Source: Lepidodermella squamata
Taxonomy: Eukaryota > Gastrotricha
Length of the DNA stretch: 64,000 nucleotides
Direction of reading: 5' to 3'
Assembly: GCA_047495785.1 (NCBI GenBank)
Contig: JBLDXI010000019.1
Location: 1,116,001-1,180,000 of the forward strand
Part shown: in pieces, positions 25,201 to 35,437 of the stretch
Layout: every line of letters begins with the position of its first letter
Position numbering within the stretch: the first letter of the stretch is position 1
Made by a program: the position numbers and the translations under genes
Notes under the pieces: generated by a model
Told to the model about the DNA's origin: nothing
What the model saw: the letters and a program-made list of their open reading frames with translations, nothing else
The model's database searches: none

Positions 25201-25885
25201 TGATTACATTCAAAACTGACTTCACAACGTGCCATTTTTGCTTTGGAAAATTATTGGAATAAATACAATTAATTTTTCAGGACCAAATCCTAACCGGTGG
25301 ATATTCCTCGGGTGGGGTTTTTTCTGCAATATGCTCGAGAAAATAACAAACAGTTTCCAAATATTCGACCAGAAGAGGTAGAATGCCGCTATCGAGGAGG
25401 CTCTGTAGGTTAAAATTCATCAAAATCGCCGCAATTTCGGGGCTAATATTACATCTTTAAACGCAGAAAACTTCGAGTAGTTGAACAATGAGTTGAACAA
25501 ATTAATGGAAAATTTGTAAGTCGCATCATCCGTTGTTGGTCCAACGTCGAACAAGTACTTGGCTAGCGTGATAGACAAATCTATTTAAATATACCATCTT
25601 AATAAAAAAAACTAGTTCGAATGATCATTTACCGACGTATTTGCCATCAACTAGCACCTGTGCAACATCTGTGTCCCAGTTATTCCAGTCAAAATAAGAT
25701 CGGCTAATTTTCCACATAACGGCTCTTGACTCAGCATTGACAGGTCCATTTTCAAGTAGAGCGCATTTTTCCAAAATCGAGATGCGCCTTCTTGTTTCTT
25801 CAATGCATTCTTCAGCCGTGGTAAAGCTAGCGTTATCATTAGCGATATCGCCACCCAAATCAGGGGTGGGAGTGGGGGATTGCAT
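22203..25885 (-). CDS. ARM-TIR-SAM protein, array member 1 (long form)
   Basis: Thirteen exons give 1013 residues: 25633-25885, 25453-25580, 25295-25402, 25142-25240, 24307-25090, 24118-24245, 23978-24067, 23832-23921, 23104-23784, 22919-23042, 22808-22862, 22424-22753 and 22203-22374. It has a much longer ARM-like N-terminal half than its paralogues. The TIR domain at about 757-890 starts GGHVFISYSWKQQ and is broken by three introns. The motif reads PCRTEAQYAHALSKPIVPVN: the C-x-x-E glutamate is kept but the next EAEYVF is EAQYAH. A SAM-like end follows (TWSKEEVAKWLESEKL, FDDFNGDMLQTLHSMK). An AG acceptor-like site at 25903-25904 is 17 nt before the ATG. It is first in transcription order, 124 bp upstream of member 2. 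Confidence 0.8.
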
Positions 25886-26515
25886 AGTTATAAAAACTGT
25901 GCCTATACAAAAAAATATTGCCACTAAATAAGCCAGATATTATCGCTTTTTACTTCATCATCATTCCGAAATTTACAGCGTTCGCTATTCGGTTAATTAT
26001 TCATGATAGCCGATTCGTTTTTTACGTGTGCGGTCAACCGATCAATAATTTTTTTGGCTCATGGTTTTGCAAGGATCGCCAGGTCACTGCGCGTCTTTGT
26101 TTACCCAATGGGCCTATTTGCGAGCAGGCGATCGCCAAGGATAGAGACTACCAAAGTTGCGCAATGTGTATGTGTCATTCTATCCTCGAAGGTAAACAGG
26201 TATTAAGGTGCTAAGTAAGCAAATGGGTACATCAAAAGACACTGCCGCTGCGGTTTCCACAGCTCCGCCCATGTCACATAAAGCAATATAAATATCAGGA
26301 TATGAGCTCTCAATTTCAACACTTCAAAGAAATCAAGCACGCGTATGAATATCTAATGTTCGCGCTATCGCTTCAAAAGTCACTGGAGGGTGGTGACGCA
26401 AGCTGAATCTTAATAAGGCAAATCGCCACGTTGCCTCACAGTCAAAGTTACACCTTAACGCACGCGTCTCACGGAAAACGATATTACTAGAGCTGAAACA
26501 ATAAAAAGCGGAACG
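25886..26515. other. Divergent intergenic region between the TIR array and the tiny-peptide array
   Basis: It holds the upstream region of array member 1 on the minus strand and of the first small membrane-peptide gene on the plus strand. A TATA-like AATATAAATA lies near 26285-26294. No other gene is supported. Confidence 0.45.
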
Positions 26516-26807
26516 ATGCATCTCGCGTTTCTTCTGCATTTTTTTCTAGCCGTCACATTACCAGGTAAGCGTGAACACAACAACACTTCACTGTAACTCG
26601 CATTCTTTCCATTTAGCTGCCGCGCTATGTGAAGATTGGCTCGTGTTCGGTAAGATCTTTTGAGTGAACGATGTACCAAGCATCAACAACTTTTCAATCT
26701 ATTTTATAGAGGGTATCGACTTTGCATTTGTTGCCGTCTGCTCAACATTTGTCATCATAATATTCGCATTAACGATCGTGATGTGTCTCAAATTGCCTGG
26801 ACCATGA
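26516..26807 (+). CDS. Tiny single-pass membrane peptide, family member 1
   Basis: Exons 26516-26564, 26617-26649 and 26710-26807 encode 59 residues. Exon 1 is a signal peptide (HLAFLLHFFLAVTLP). Exon 2 encodes a very short ectodomain around LCEDWLVF. Exon 3 begins acidic (EGIDFAF) and runs into one helix ending IVMCLKLPGP. Both introns are phase 1. The pattern of signal peptide, six to fifteen exposed residues, hydrophobic helix and a C-x-K tail recurs in nine other genes nearby. I do not recognise the family and assign no function. Confidence 0.7.
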
Positions 26808-26873
26808 TAATTCTTTGTTAATAAATGCTTGGCCTTTTCTAACTTTCGTAATGTTCCATTTTAGAATTTTGAA

Positions 26874-27166
26874 ATGAAATTTGAAATCAGAGGCAAATGT
26901 TTGGTGCAATTTCTAATTTGGCTTATACTACCAGGTAGATTATCCCCGTTAAACCGTCAGGATATATTTTTCAGTTTTTATTGCAGTTCTCGTGAATTGT
27001 CAAGAACGCTTTACGCTAAGTAAGTTATATTGAAGCGGTAAATTTGAAATCATTGCTTATTTTCGTAGATTTATTCGAAATATCTCTCATCGCGCTATGC
27101 TCCAGCTTCGTAATAATCATCATTGGACTTTCAATCGTAATGTGTCTAAAAATCAAAAGCTATTAA
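26874..27166 (+). CDS. Tiny single-pass membrane peptide, family member 2
   Basis: Exons 26874-26934, 26987-27019 and 27069-27166 encode 63 residues. The signal peptide ends ILIWLILP; exon 2 gives VLVNCQERFTL, so cleavage after NC would expose an N-terminal Gln. Exon 3 (NLFEISLIALC...) forms the helix and ends IVMCLKIKSY. Exon 3 has the same 98 nt length as in member 1. The start is 66 bp after the stop of member 1, behind an AATAAA and a T-rich AG acceptor-like site. Confidence 0.7.
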
Positions 27167-27317
27167 CTGATTTCCCCATATATTTCTGTAGCCTTTCAAT
27201 ATCAGTATTTGTTTGCTGTGCCAATAACTAGTTTGCTTTTCCGCTAACAACGAGAATTTTGATTTTACAATATAACTTAATCAACTTTTAGAGTCATTTG
27301 AATAAATTTGAGGGCTC

Positions 27318-27559
27318 ATGTCTTACCTAAATACTCATCAACTGTTGCTGTTTACTCTATTAAGTTTAACGTTTCCCGGTGAGTTCATTTTCAAATTGTG
27401 TAACTTTTTAATATCCATGTTTTGTTGACAGATCTGGTAGAAGGGGCTGAACTGGCATTGGATACGTTTTCTGTGGTTTTGCTAACTTTATGCGGTGCTT
27501 TCCTCATCATAATCCTCGCTCTCTCAATCGTCATATGCATCAAAGCAAGACAACCATGA
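27318..27559 (+). CDS. Tiny single-pass membrane peptide, family member 3
   Basis: Exons 27318-27378 and 27432-27559. The signal part ends LLSLTFP; the ectodomain is DLVEGAELAL; the helix begins DTFSVVLLTLC and ends IVICIKARQP. The second phase-1 intron found in members 1, 2 and 4 is absent, with the two exons fused exactly at the ancestral junction (GCATTGG then ATACG). It lacks the CQ pair seen in most relatives. Confidence 0.7.
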
Positions 27560-28184
27560 ACACTTTAAAAATTAAATTCTCATTTTGATATTTGATAAAG
27601 CATCGCTCACTCTTGAAATTTTATATCGCTTTGATTCGATAGCTTGTTTGAAAAAATTTATGATACAAAAGCAAGATTAAACGATCGCTAATAAAAAGGC
27701 GTTATTTTGCATCAAGGCTACTTGTGAACACAAGGTAAACATTTGTAGAGCGTGTCTAATAATGTTTGCTGAGATGTGACCTGTAACCATTTTGCGCTTC
27801 AAATGCGCACATTCTATTTACATAGTCGAAGATAAAGATGCGACACAACGATTAGCATATCTTGCAGACATGACTTGAAATACGACGATAAAGATTGATG
27901 GCTACCAATTGGCTCTCACTTATCACTCTCGAATGGCGTGCTACAAGTGGACGCTTGCGAAGATCGGCGATGCGGAAGGGAGGTGTAAATAAGAGCAGGT
28001 TAATGCTCATCAACTGGGACAGATAATCAGTGACCTTGGTCATCAGACGAATAAAGTGATAATGACAGCGCTGTGTAGAGACACAAACCATAGTCAGAAC
28101 GAATAATCGCTCCTCTCGTCACAATCGCTCTCCTGCTCACCTTGTAATTTTGTGATCGCTCACACAATTTACGACACAGCTCAA

Positions 28185-28494
28185 ATGGCGCACTTCCGAA
28201 TTGGGTTGCGCCTATTCGCAAGTGTAATGCTTGCAATGATTTTGTTTCCAGGTCCGTTTATTTCTTTCAAAATATTAAATTATGATCGATGATTCTATTT
28301 CATTCAGCCCTCGTAAGCTGTCAAACCGTCGCGCTAGGTAAGATATTAGTTTTTGCTATAACAATCAACTGAAATACTATTTGTTCATTTCAGACACATT
28401 TGAAATAGTACTCATAGTACTGTGTTCAGTGTTTCTAGTCATCATCATTGCACTAATCGTCATTCTGTGCGTAAAGGTACCTAACCCCAGTTAA
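28185..28494 (+). CDS. Tiny single-pass membrane peptide, family member 4
   Basis: Exons 28185-28251, 28308-28337 and 28394-28494 encode 65 residues. The signal peptide ends LAMILFP; exon 2 reads ALVSCQTVAL; exon 3 starts DTFEIVLIVLC and ends VILCVKVPNPS. The tail VPNP is shared with members 5 and 6 on the opposite strand, so these three form a subgroup. All introns are phase 1. Confidence 0.72.
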
Positions 28495-29501
28495 AGGAGC
28501 CAACTGATTTAACGAACCGAATTTTACGCACAGCCGCGGCACTACTTCATCCGGTGGCTCGCCACTAAATTCAAAGGCGAGATGATCTACATTTATAACG
28601 ATGTTTAATAAATCAAAATCCTGCTACTCAACCTATGTACACTAAATGCTACCTGTAAATAAACTGGCTAATAAGTTTCAATAGCTGAGTTGCAATATTT
28701 GAGTATGCGAGAAGATGAACTAACTGATTCCGTCTATTACTGTCAAAATTGGCTCCTTACTTCCTACGCTTACTTGCTTTGGAAGCAGCCATGCATCATA
28801 TCCTCAATGAGTGAGAATATGGAGGACATTCAATGAGAAAAATTTTCGATGAGGACAGATTCAGAGAAAATTTCCGCTTCTTCGTAAAACGAAAGATGCA
28901 TTGATCCTAAGAGTGCGGACGAAAGTAGAAGTGCAAAGAGTGCTTGTAACGCTTAAATTATACCTACCTAGAAGTAAAAACGGTTCACTTTCACTAAGGA
29001 AATCGGTAGGATGTGGATTTGAAATTCTATGATCCTACGGCACGGAGCGACTGTTTTTCGCGGCGTTTCTAAGGAAGCTGCCTTTCACAACTAAAAATAC
29101 TTAGCACGTGTAAACATTTGATTTTAATTTTCTCGTAGCAAAATGAGAAATATCAGTTTTTAATAAAACTAGCGTTTATGGCAACGGTACTGTTCTCACA
29201 CACGCGTCCACTAAGTCGAGTCGCGAAACTCATGTGCTTCGCCAAATTTCTCGTCAGGCAGGCACCAGGCACCAGTGGATGCCGACCCCTTGCGAAGAAT
29301 ACTCAATTTCTTTGTTGCAGACTGCGAACTTGATTTGAACCATCTTTCGTCTTCTGAGTTATTGCACTCGGGATATATGATACGCCTGATTAACAATGAC
29401 ACTTTGATTACCGCTTATCGCCTTTGAAAGTGACTGTAAATACTTTATTGCAAAATATGTGAGCGTCGTAAGATTCTTTCATCTGAATTACTGAATATTA
29501 T
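28495..29501. other. About 1 kb without a supported gene
   Basis: It lies between plus- and minus-strand members of the tiny-peptide family, which converge here. AATAAA signals are present downstream of member 4 (about 28607 and 28657). No reading frame has coding character. Confidence 0.45.
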
Positions 29502-29759
29502 TCACTCAGTTACTACTGCAGTGCCCTCATATTGTGATGTCGGATTTGGTATTTTTACGACAGCCACTCCCATGAGCAGCATGATTATTGTTAGGAAGAT
29601 GAAACACAGGAGTACCAGGCACGTTTCTAGGGCGTCTAGGTGAGGACAATGAGTAGTTTTTAGTAGTCAGTATTAAGCTGGCTTACCTAGTTTATCTGCT
29701 TTTACTGCGTTTATTTGCTCCAAAATGATGCTGACAATGAAGAGCATAGTTGATCGCAT
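29502..29759 (-). CDS. Tiny single-pass membrane peptide, family member 5
   Basis: Exons 29687-29759 and 29502-29635 encode 68 residues. The first exon (RSTMLFIVSIILEQINAVKA) joins signal peptide and ectodomain, so one intron is missing relative to member 6. The second begins DALETCLVLLCFIFL and ends VVKIPNPTSQ plus a Thr/Glu-containing tail longer than usual (ending VVTE). Very close to member 6 in the membrane segment. A longer upstream reading frame exists, but this ATG fits the family. Confidence 0.65.
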
Positions 29760-29860
29760 ATCTGTCGTTGATAGCCAGACCAGTGCTATTTGTTTCGTAA
29801 TAATTTTGCGACCTAGGAAGAGCGAAGTAATTTTATTTTGTATGAAAAGTAGCTCTTTCA

Positions 29861-30166
29861 CTATGTAGACACGGTTGGATTAGGAACTTTAACAATTATG
29901 AGTCCTACGAGACCCAGAATGATAGCGAGGAATATGAAGCACAAGACCACCAAGCAGACTTCCAGAGCATCTGTATTGAGACAGGAATAATTTTGAATAG
30001 ACGTATTGTGAAGTATAATTTACCCATCGCTGCTGAAACAGGTGCTGCGAGCGAAGCAAAGTAAATTTATATTATTCATTAAATTTTTCGGGGATGCATT
30101 ACCTGGAAAAAGGGCAACGTTAATTGCGAGCACCATGCAGATTTCGTTTGATTTTTTGCGAGACAT
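29861..30166 (-). CDS. Tiny single-pass membrane peptide, family member 6
   Basis: Exons 30103-30166, 30024-30044 and 29861-29970 encode 64 residues. The signal peptide starts SRKKSNEICMVLAINVALFP. The middle exon is only 21 nt (PVSAAM). The last begins DALEVCLVVLCFIFL and ends IIVKVPNPTVST. The 21 nt phase-1 microexon sits exactly where other members have 27-45 nt exons, so ectodomain length varies by exon size. Confidence 0.7.
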
Positions 30167-30375
30167 TTGAGGCGATCGATCGAATTGATGATTAGATCAA
30201 GTAGTCGCATGTCTGCCATAAAATGACAAAGCATATGCCGGTGTGGCACAGGAGCCTTCGGTCAACAATTATCCCATGTTTAATTAGTCGCGGCAATTGC
30301 TCTCACTTGCTCTAAGCTGTCATGTAAATAGCCACTCACTGCTTTTGTTGTAATAGGCTTGTTATTGCTGTCACA

Positions 30376-33300
30376 ATGAGGACGGCGCGGCTCAAAGAAT
30401 TGCCGCCGTCGGTTGTCGACGAATTTATTAACATGCAGCTAAAGAAATCGCAGAACGGTGATGACGTCTTGGCTAATGTCAACTCCACAGATATCCCCAG
30501 CGGAAAATTGAAAGTTGAGTATCGCCTGATAAAAAAGAAGAAGCGTGATTCGAAAGGCGGATTCGTCCTGCCCGACGTGAGTGGCAGCCCTCATTCGCTT
30601 CGCTACACATCACCAACGCCGAATTCTCAGCGGCCTGCGGGTGGACAGATAATTTTGAAACCGATAGAGCACAACGCGGTGCCTCAAGCGATGCCCGAAC
30701 GGAAAATTGTCAGAACACCAGAATTGATCAAATTGTCTTTACAGAGACTCGGCTCGTTTGAATCTGTCATGTTTCCGTTTCGAGGCTCCACTGATATGGA
30801 TTCTATACATAAACAATTGCCTGCTATCGAGCAAACTTCTGCCCTCAGTGGTAACTTTATTTAAATGGAAGAGTAATTACAATATCACTGGCTTTACTTT
30901 CAGCTAATCCTTCCACTATCACTCACAACTTTACTTGTCCGAACTGCAAATTCAATATCGTGAAAGGTGCGAAATTTTAATATTAAACCAGACTAGCCAT
31001 AATCTTTGCATGATTCTTAACATTTTTAGAGCTCTTTGTCACCGTAACTGAAGATGGCAGCTCTCAAAGCTTACATGAAAACAGAAGACATCACAAATGT
31101 AAGTTGAAATTAATTTTGTCATTGTGAGTAGAATTGTGCATGACTAACAAAAACAGCCGCCGAAAGATCCGATTCAAACACAGGGTCTGTAACAATGGGA
31201 ACTCAAACCGAAGCAGATGCCATATCTGGTTCTCCCGCTTCTCCGAAAATGTCCCCAAAAAGTAATGAAATTAGAAGTCGCGTGTCATCTTCACTTGAGA
31301 TGACAGTAAAAGAGAAAACAAAACCGGTGTCTCCATCTCCTCCTCGAATTCCTACTCCTGCTCCTCCACCTGTTGTAGTAGATAGTACTAGTGTTACTAA
31401 AGGTACTTCTGACTTGAGTTTGCTTGGGTGAATTTTAAGTTGGTTTATGTTAAATTGATTGATTTAGTAGCATTGTTCTGCTATTTTTTATTAAATTTTG
31501 GAAAATAACGCTTATACGTTCGTTTTTCCTCATTAGAAACCGAGGCTGAACCTGAACCAGCTAAATCTCATCGAGAGTCAGCCAAGCCCGATCATCTGAG
31601 CATTGAAGATCTAAAATTGATCGAAAAGTGCCGTAAAATCGTGAGAGCAGCCGAATCCAATGGAGATACGGAACAGATTCATTCAGCCATTCGTCAGCTT
31701 TCGGTAATTGCTCAGAAGCTGCTAACGCCGATGAGGGGCTCCGATCTTCATCACAATCGATTTGTTTGCGGGAAAATCGGAGATATGCTAGTTGAGGAGG
31801 GCTTCGATATGCGGCTCTACGCGATTCTACACGAAATGACAGCTGAGTGGAGCTTTTTCAGCCAAGAAGAAAATTATCATGTCACATTCAATTTATTCAC
31901 CTGCCTTACGTCATTCCTTAACCGGAGTTTGAAGCTTCCAGCCGTAATTTTCCTCAATCTTGCTTTTTCATTGTAAAATCTGTCATTTTTTCCACAGAAT
32001 TTGGTCGAAAACACAAAGTTTACTGGGGATATATTGCAAATTCTGGGCTATAAAAAGTATATAAATCAGTTGACGCAGAAAAATATTTGGCGGTTTTTCG
32101 ACGCATGTCTAACAATTCTTTGTTTGCTGGGTCGACTTGAAGCGAATATCGAATCTCTTCGATCTCTTGGCACCATTAATTGTGCGAAGAAATTTCTGTC
32201 AACCGGAGATCTAGGCTACGCTGGCCTATGGCTCCCCGCTCTGGTTACTATGAACCAGGTCGCGAATGATGACGAGATCGGAAATGCGATCAAGGGAAAA
32301 CTTCCAGATTTCGTGCCTACGGTTTGCAGTTACATCACATCGTATTTCGAGGACGAAAGATCAGCAGGCGATGAAACTTATCGGTCTATGCAGATGTCTG
32401 TTCGAGACAATTCGGACCAAGCTGCCGGCGAGTCTCAGCGTCAAATAAATGCTACAGGGATGATGCCAGTTGGTGCTGGTGTTGTTCTGGTTGAAGCTGT
32501 AGACGCATTCTTGCGATTCCTCGGCGTTATTATAGCCAAAATTCGCGAGATGAGCAGAGACTTCCAGTTGACGCAATCTGAACTCGACGAACTGACCGGG
32601 TGCTCGATTTTCTTGATGCAATTACCACATCCATCTAACCAGAAGCAATACGAGTCTAAGCAATTGATTGTGAGCGAGTGGCGAAAACTCGTGAAATCCG
32701 GCGTCGAAATAGGCGATTTCTGTGAAGAGGCTGCCTCGCTATTGAATCTCGGCCTCGGGCATGATCAAAATGATCTTAAAGATGAGATGATTCAAGCTCT
32801 CAGGGATTTGATTTCGAATGAATTCAACGAGGGGACGATTAAGGTGGAGGCTGAAGCTTTGTTAGCGAAAATCCAGCACCCTCGTGTGCCAACTCCGGCC
32901 GCGAGAAGCGTTACGGAAACAATAGAACACTCGCGGGTTCAAAATACCAACGAAATTCCCGATGTTGACCGGGAAAAAACCGAAGCTCAAACTAACAATG
33001 ATAACGGTAATCACCAGATTAAAACTTGACGTAGTTTCTATATTTCGGTTTTTATTTCACAGTTTCCGACTCTTTTTCCCTGAATGAAATAATATGGAAC
33101 TCCTCACTGGTTTCGTGGCAGAATCCGGAAGTTCGAGCCTGGATCCGATCCATCGGTCTCCGCAAGTACGAGGAGGAGTTCCAAGAATACGACGGGCCTA
33201 TGCTACTAGCATTGTATGACGTTCGCCGCGAATCACCGCAATACTTCCAGACGGAGATGGTGGCCAAATTGGGCGGCGTCTTCAATAATTTACTCAAATT

Positions 33301-33400
33301 CACAGCCCAGCTAACTAAACTCATCGCAAACAATAATCTAGGCTCGGGATCAGCCGCGGGTGGTGGAGATCAGCTGTCACTAGCTGTGAGCGGAGTATAA
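30376..33400 (+). CDS. ARM-SAM protein related to the TIR array but lacking the TIR domain
   Basis: Seven exons (30376-30850, 30904-30966, 31030-31098, 31157-31402, 31537-31943, 31998-33006, 33063-33400) give 868 residues. Residues 1-270 are charged, Pro/Ser-rich and probably disordered, with one CPNC pair. ARM/HEAT-like helices cover about 290-700 (SIEDLKLIEKCRKIV, YAGLWLPALVTMNQVAND). The end is SAM-like: PEVRAWIRSIGLRKYEEEF then EYDGPMLLALYDVR, matching the FDG..L..LY.MK pattern of the five TIR proteins. No TIR motif appears between them. It could be an adaptor or regulator that binds the TIR proteins through SAM or ARM contacts; that is inference. An AG acceptor-like site (30355-30356) lies 19 nt before the ATG. 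Confidence 0.8.
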
Positions 33401-33618
33401 ATTCTAAAACTTTGTGCTGTTTCAATGAAATACTTCGTACAATCAATAATTTGTAGCCAAAATAGCTGCTCCGTTGTTGTACCTTAGAAATAAACTGTGT
33501 TTCAACGTTTACTTCAAGGTTAAAAAATCGAGGTCGATAATTTTTACATCAAAAAGCTGTCATAATAATAATACATTTGGCGGCATAATATTGAATATAA
33601 TTTTAATGTATGGGTTAA

Positions 33619-33986
33619 TTATCCGACGTATCGAATTTTCATGAGACACACAATAACAGCGATGCCGAATAGAGTCACAACCAACACGCAACCCAGCACG
33701 ATGCTGATGATGTCGCGAGTGTCTGAAGAAAGAAATAACGTAAAACATGAGAAAAACAGGGCAATAACTCACTTAACACGACCTGACAATTGACGTGGGC
33801 TGTTGCAGGAAAAAACGAAGATTTTTTTATATTACATTTTTATTTAATGCCGTTGTTGTTATTGCAGTTACCTGGGAGGAATAACATGAAGCTCACAATG
33901 ACACCAAGCAGCTTCTGCCATCGTTTTTTACTGAGGCCGGGCAACGCCGGTGTGGCGCGAAAATGCGTCCGAAACAAGTTAAACAT
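33619..33986 (-). CDS. Tiny single-pass membrane peptide, family member 7
   Basis: Exons 33872-33986, 33773-33799 and 33619-33722 encode 81 residues. The N-terminus carries an extra 21 residues (MFNLFRTHFRATPALPGLSK) before the hydrophobic LLGVIVSFMLFLP. If the ATG at 33986 is used, the signal may act as an anchor or a long signal peptide. Exon 2 gives AHVNCQVVL; the helix begins NTRDIISIVLGC and ends IVCLMKIRYVG. Confidence 0.62.
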
Positions 33987-34121
33987 TCTATGCGCCTAAA
34001 ATTTGGGAACAAAAACCCATCAGAATTTTCGAGCTGTGTATTATGAAAAAACTTCATATAGGAGCTATAAATTTCAACTGGTAATAATTAAATTTGCTTA
34101 GTCTTTCAATGCAGGATCCGA

Positions 34122-34385
34122 TCACACTCCGAACAGCTTTACTTTCCATAAGCACAACACCAACGCGATGGAAAACAGGATAATTATGATCAAACTTCCA
34201 ATCACCACGTATATTATGTCCGATGTCGCTGAAAATATCGAAGCAAATAAAAATAATTTAGAAAAAGGTATTGGTTTACTTAAAGCCTGGCAGAGGACAG
34301 TATCCGGAAATGCGACCAAGAAAAGTACCAACAGCTGCATATAATACGTTATTGAAGATTCGAATCGCATTTTAGCGAGAGACAT
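34122..34385 (-). CDS. Tiny single-pass membrane peptide, family member 8
   Basis: Exons 34280-34385 and 34122-34228 encode 70 residues. The first intron of the family is absent: signal peptide and ectodomain are in one exon (LVLFLVAFPDTVLCQAL). The helix starts TTSDIIYVVIG and ends LVLCLWKVKLFGV. The tail WKVxLFG is shared only with member 10. Reading through the intron is also open in frame, but the spliced form matches the family. Confidence 0.66.
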   Translation of the reverse strand: MSLAKMRFESSITYYMQLLVLFLVAFPDTVLCQALSKPIPFSKLFLFASIFSATSDIIYVVIGSLIIIILFSIALVLCLWKVKLFGV

Positions 34386-35005
34386 TTAAAAATTGCTCAA
34401 GTCAACGACTGCACGGCTATGCGCTTTGTGAGCAGCCCAGCTAGGACAATATATTCGTTATTCTACCGAGATATAATATTATTTCCGGTTGGACTGATGA
34501 GGCACGTGTAGATATGGTTGGTATTCGGAAATATTTCTGTCTTGCGCTGGGAGTGTTTGTTACGGGTTTGTTTGCCTGTGCATTTATTTCGACACCGCGC
34601 CATTGCAGCGGTAATTTTTCTGGTGCTTTATGACTGGCGTGAGGGGCGCGAACGTTTACGCTCTCGAAAGACGCTATCAATGACATCGTGTGCGTATATT
34701 TTGTCGTGCCGCAATGCAAAGATTCTCAACAGAGTTGCGCGTTTCTCCCGCGCCCATTTGATACCGTTAAGATGAGTTGATGGTTTATTCTCATTATTTT
34801 GTGTTTATGGCCTCAACCATAACGAGAATTCTCGGAAGTAATAAGTAATCAGCCCACCTTGGTTTTACGGTAGATAGTGGTTTTCGCTGAGAAGCGTCGC
34901 TGTTTTGCGCCGCTTGACTGTCACGCGTCTCGTGTAAATGATTCTGCTGCGTCATTTGTATCGCTCTCAAACAGGGGAAACACTTCGAGTACTCAGAGGC
35001 AGTCT

Positions 35006-35323
35006 TTATTTCAAAGATCTGAGTTTGAACAAGCACAGAATAACAGCGATGGTAATGAGCGTTAGTGTCAATGCCAAACCAAGCGAAATTACTATTAAAT
35101 CTGAATTACCTGAAAAAACCAGCTTCATTTTCAATAGTTCATGAGATTAGATAGCCAACTTACTCAAGTACAATCCACCGCCAGTAGAATATTGGCAATT
35201 GGATATGCCTGAAAAACAATACAATATGCTTCGCAAATTTTTATTTTACGAAAACGTACTTCCACTCAATAGGGCGGAGATCCATACTAAGTTTGGTAGC
35301 AAACGCTTGTTAGATACCAACAT
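35006..35323 (-). CDS. Tiny single-pass membrane peptide, family member 9
   Basis: Exons 35260-35323, 35164-35208 and 35006-35109 encode 70 residues. The signal peptide is LLPNLVWISALLSG. The ectodomain is the longest (SISNCQYSTGGGLYL), again with NCQ. The helix begins SNSDLIVISLGLAL and ends AVILCLFKLRSLK. All introns are phase 1. Confidence 0.66.
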
Positions 35324-35437
35324 AAACCCTTAGATTTGATAAATTTCTAGTGGAAAAGCTAAAATATGCAATGCAAATATATCGGAGAACTGAAAATTTA
35401 TTGAGACCCAACTATGACAATATTTTGTTTCAATCAC

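Noticed and set aside
34514-34633. Short plus-strand frame with a hydrophobic N-terminus (39 residues)
   Set aside because: Resembles a signal peptide, but has no second exon or tail of the neighbouring family and no promoter context.
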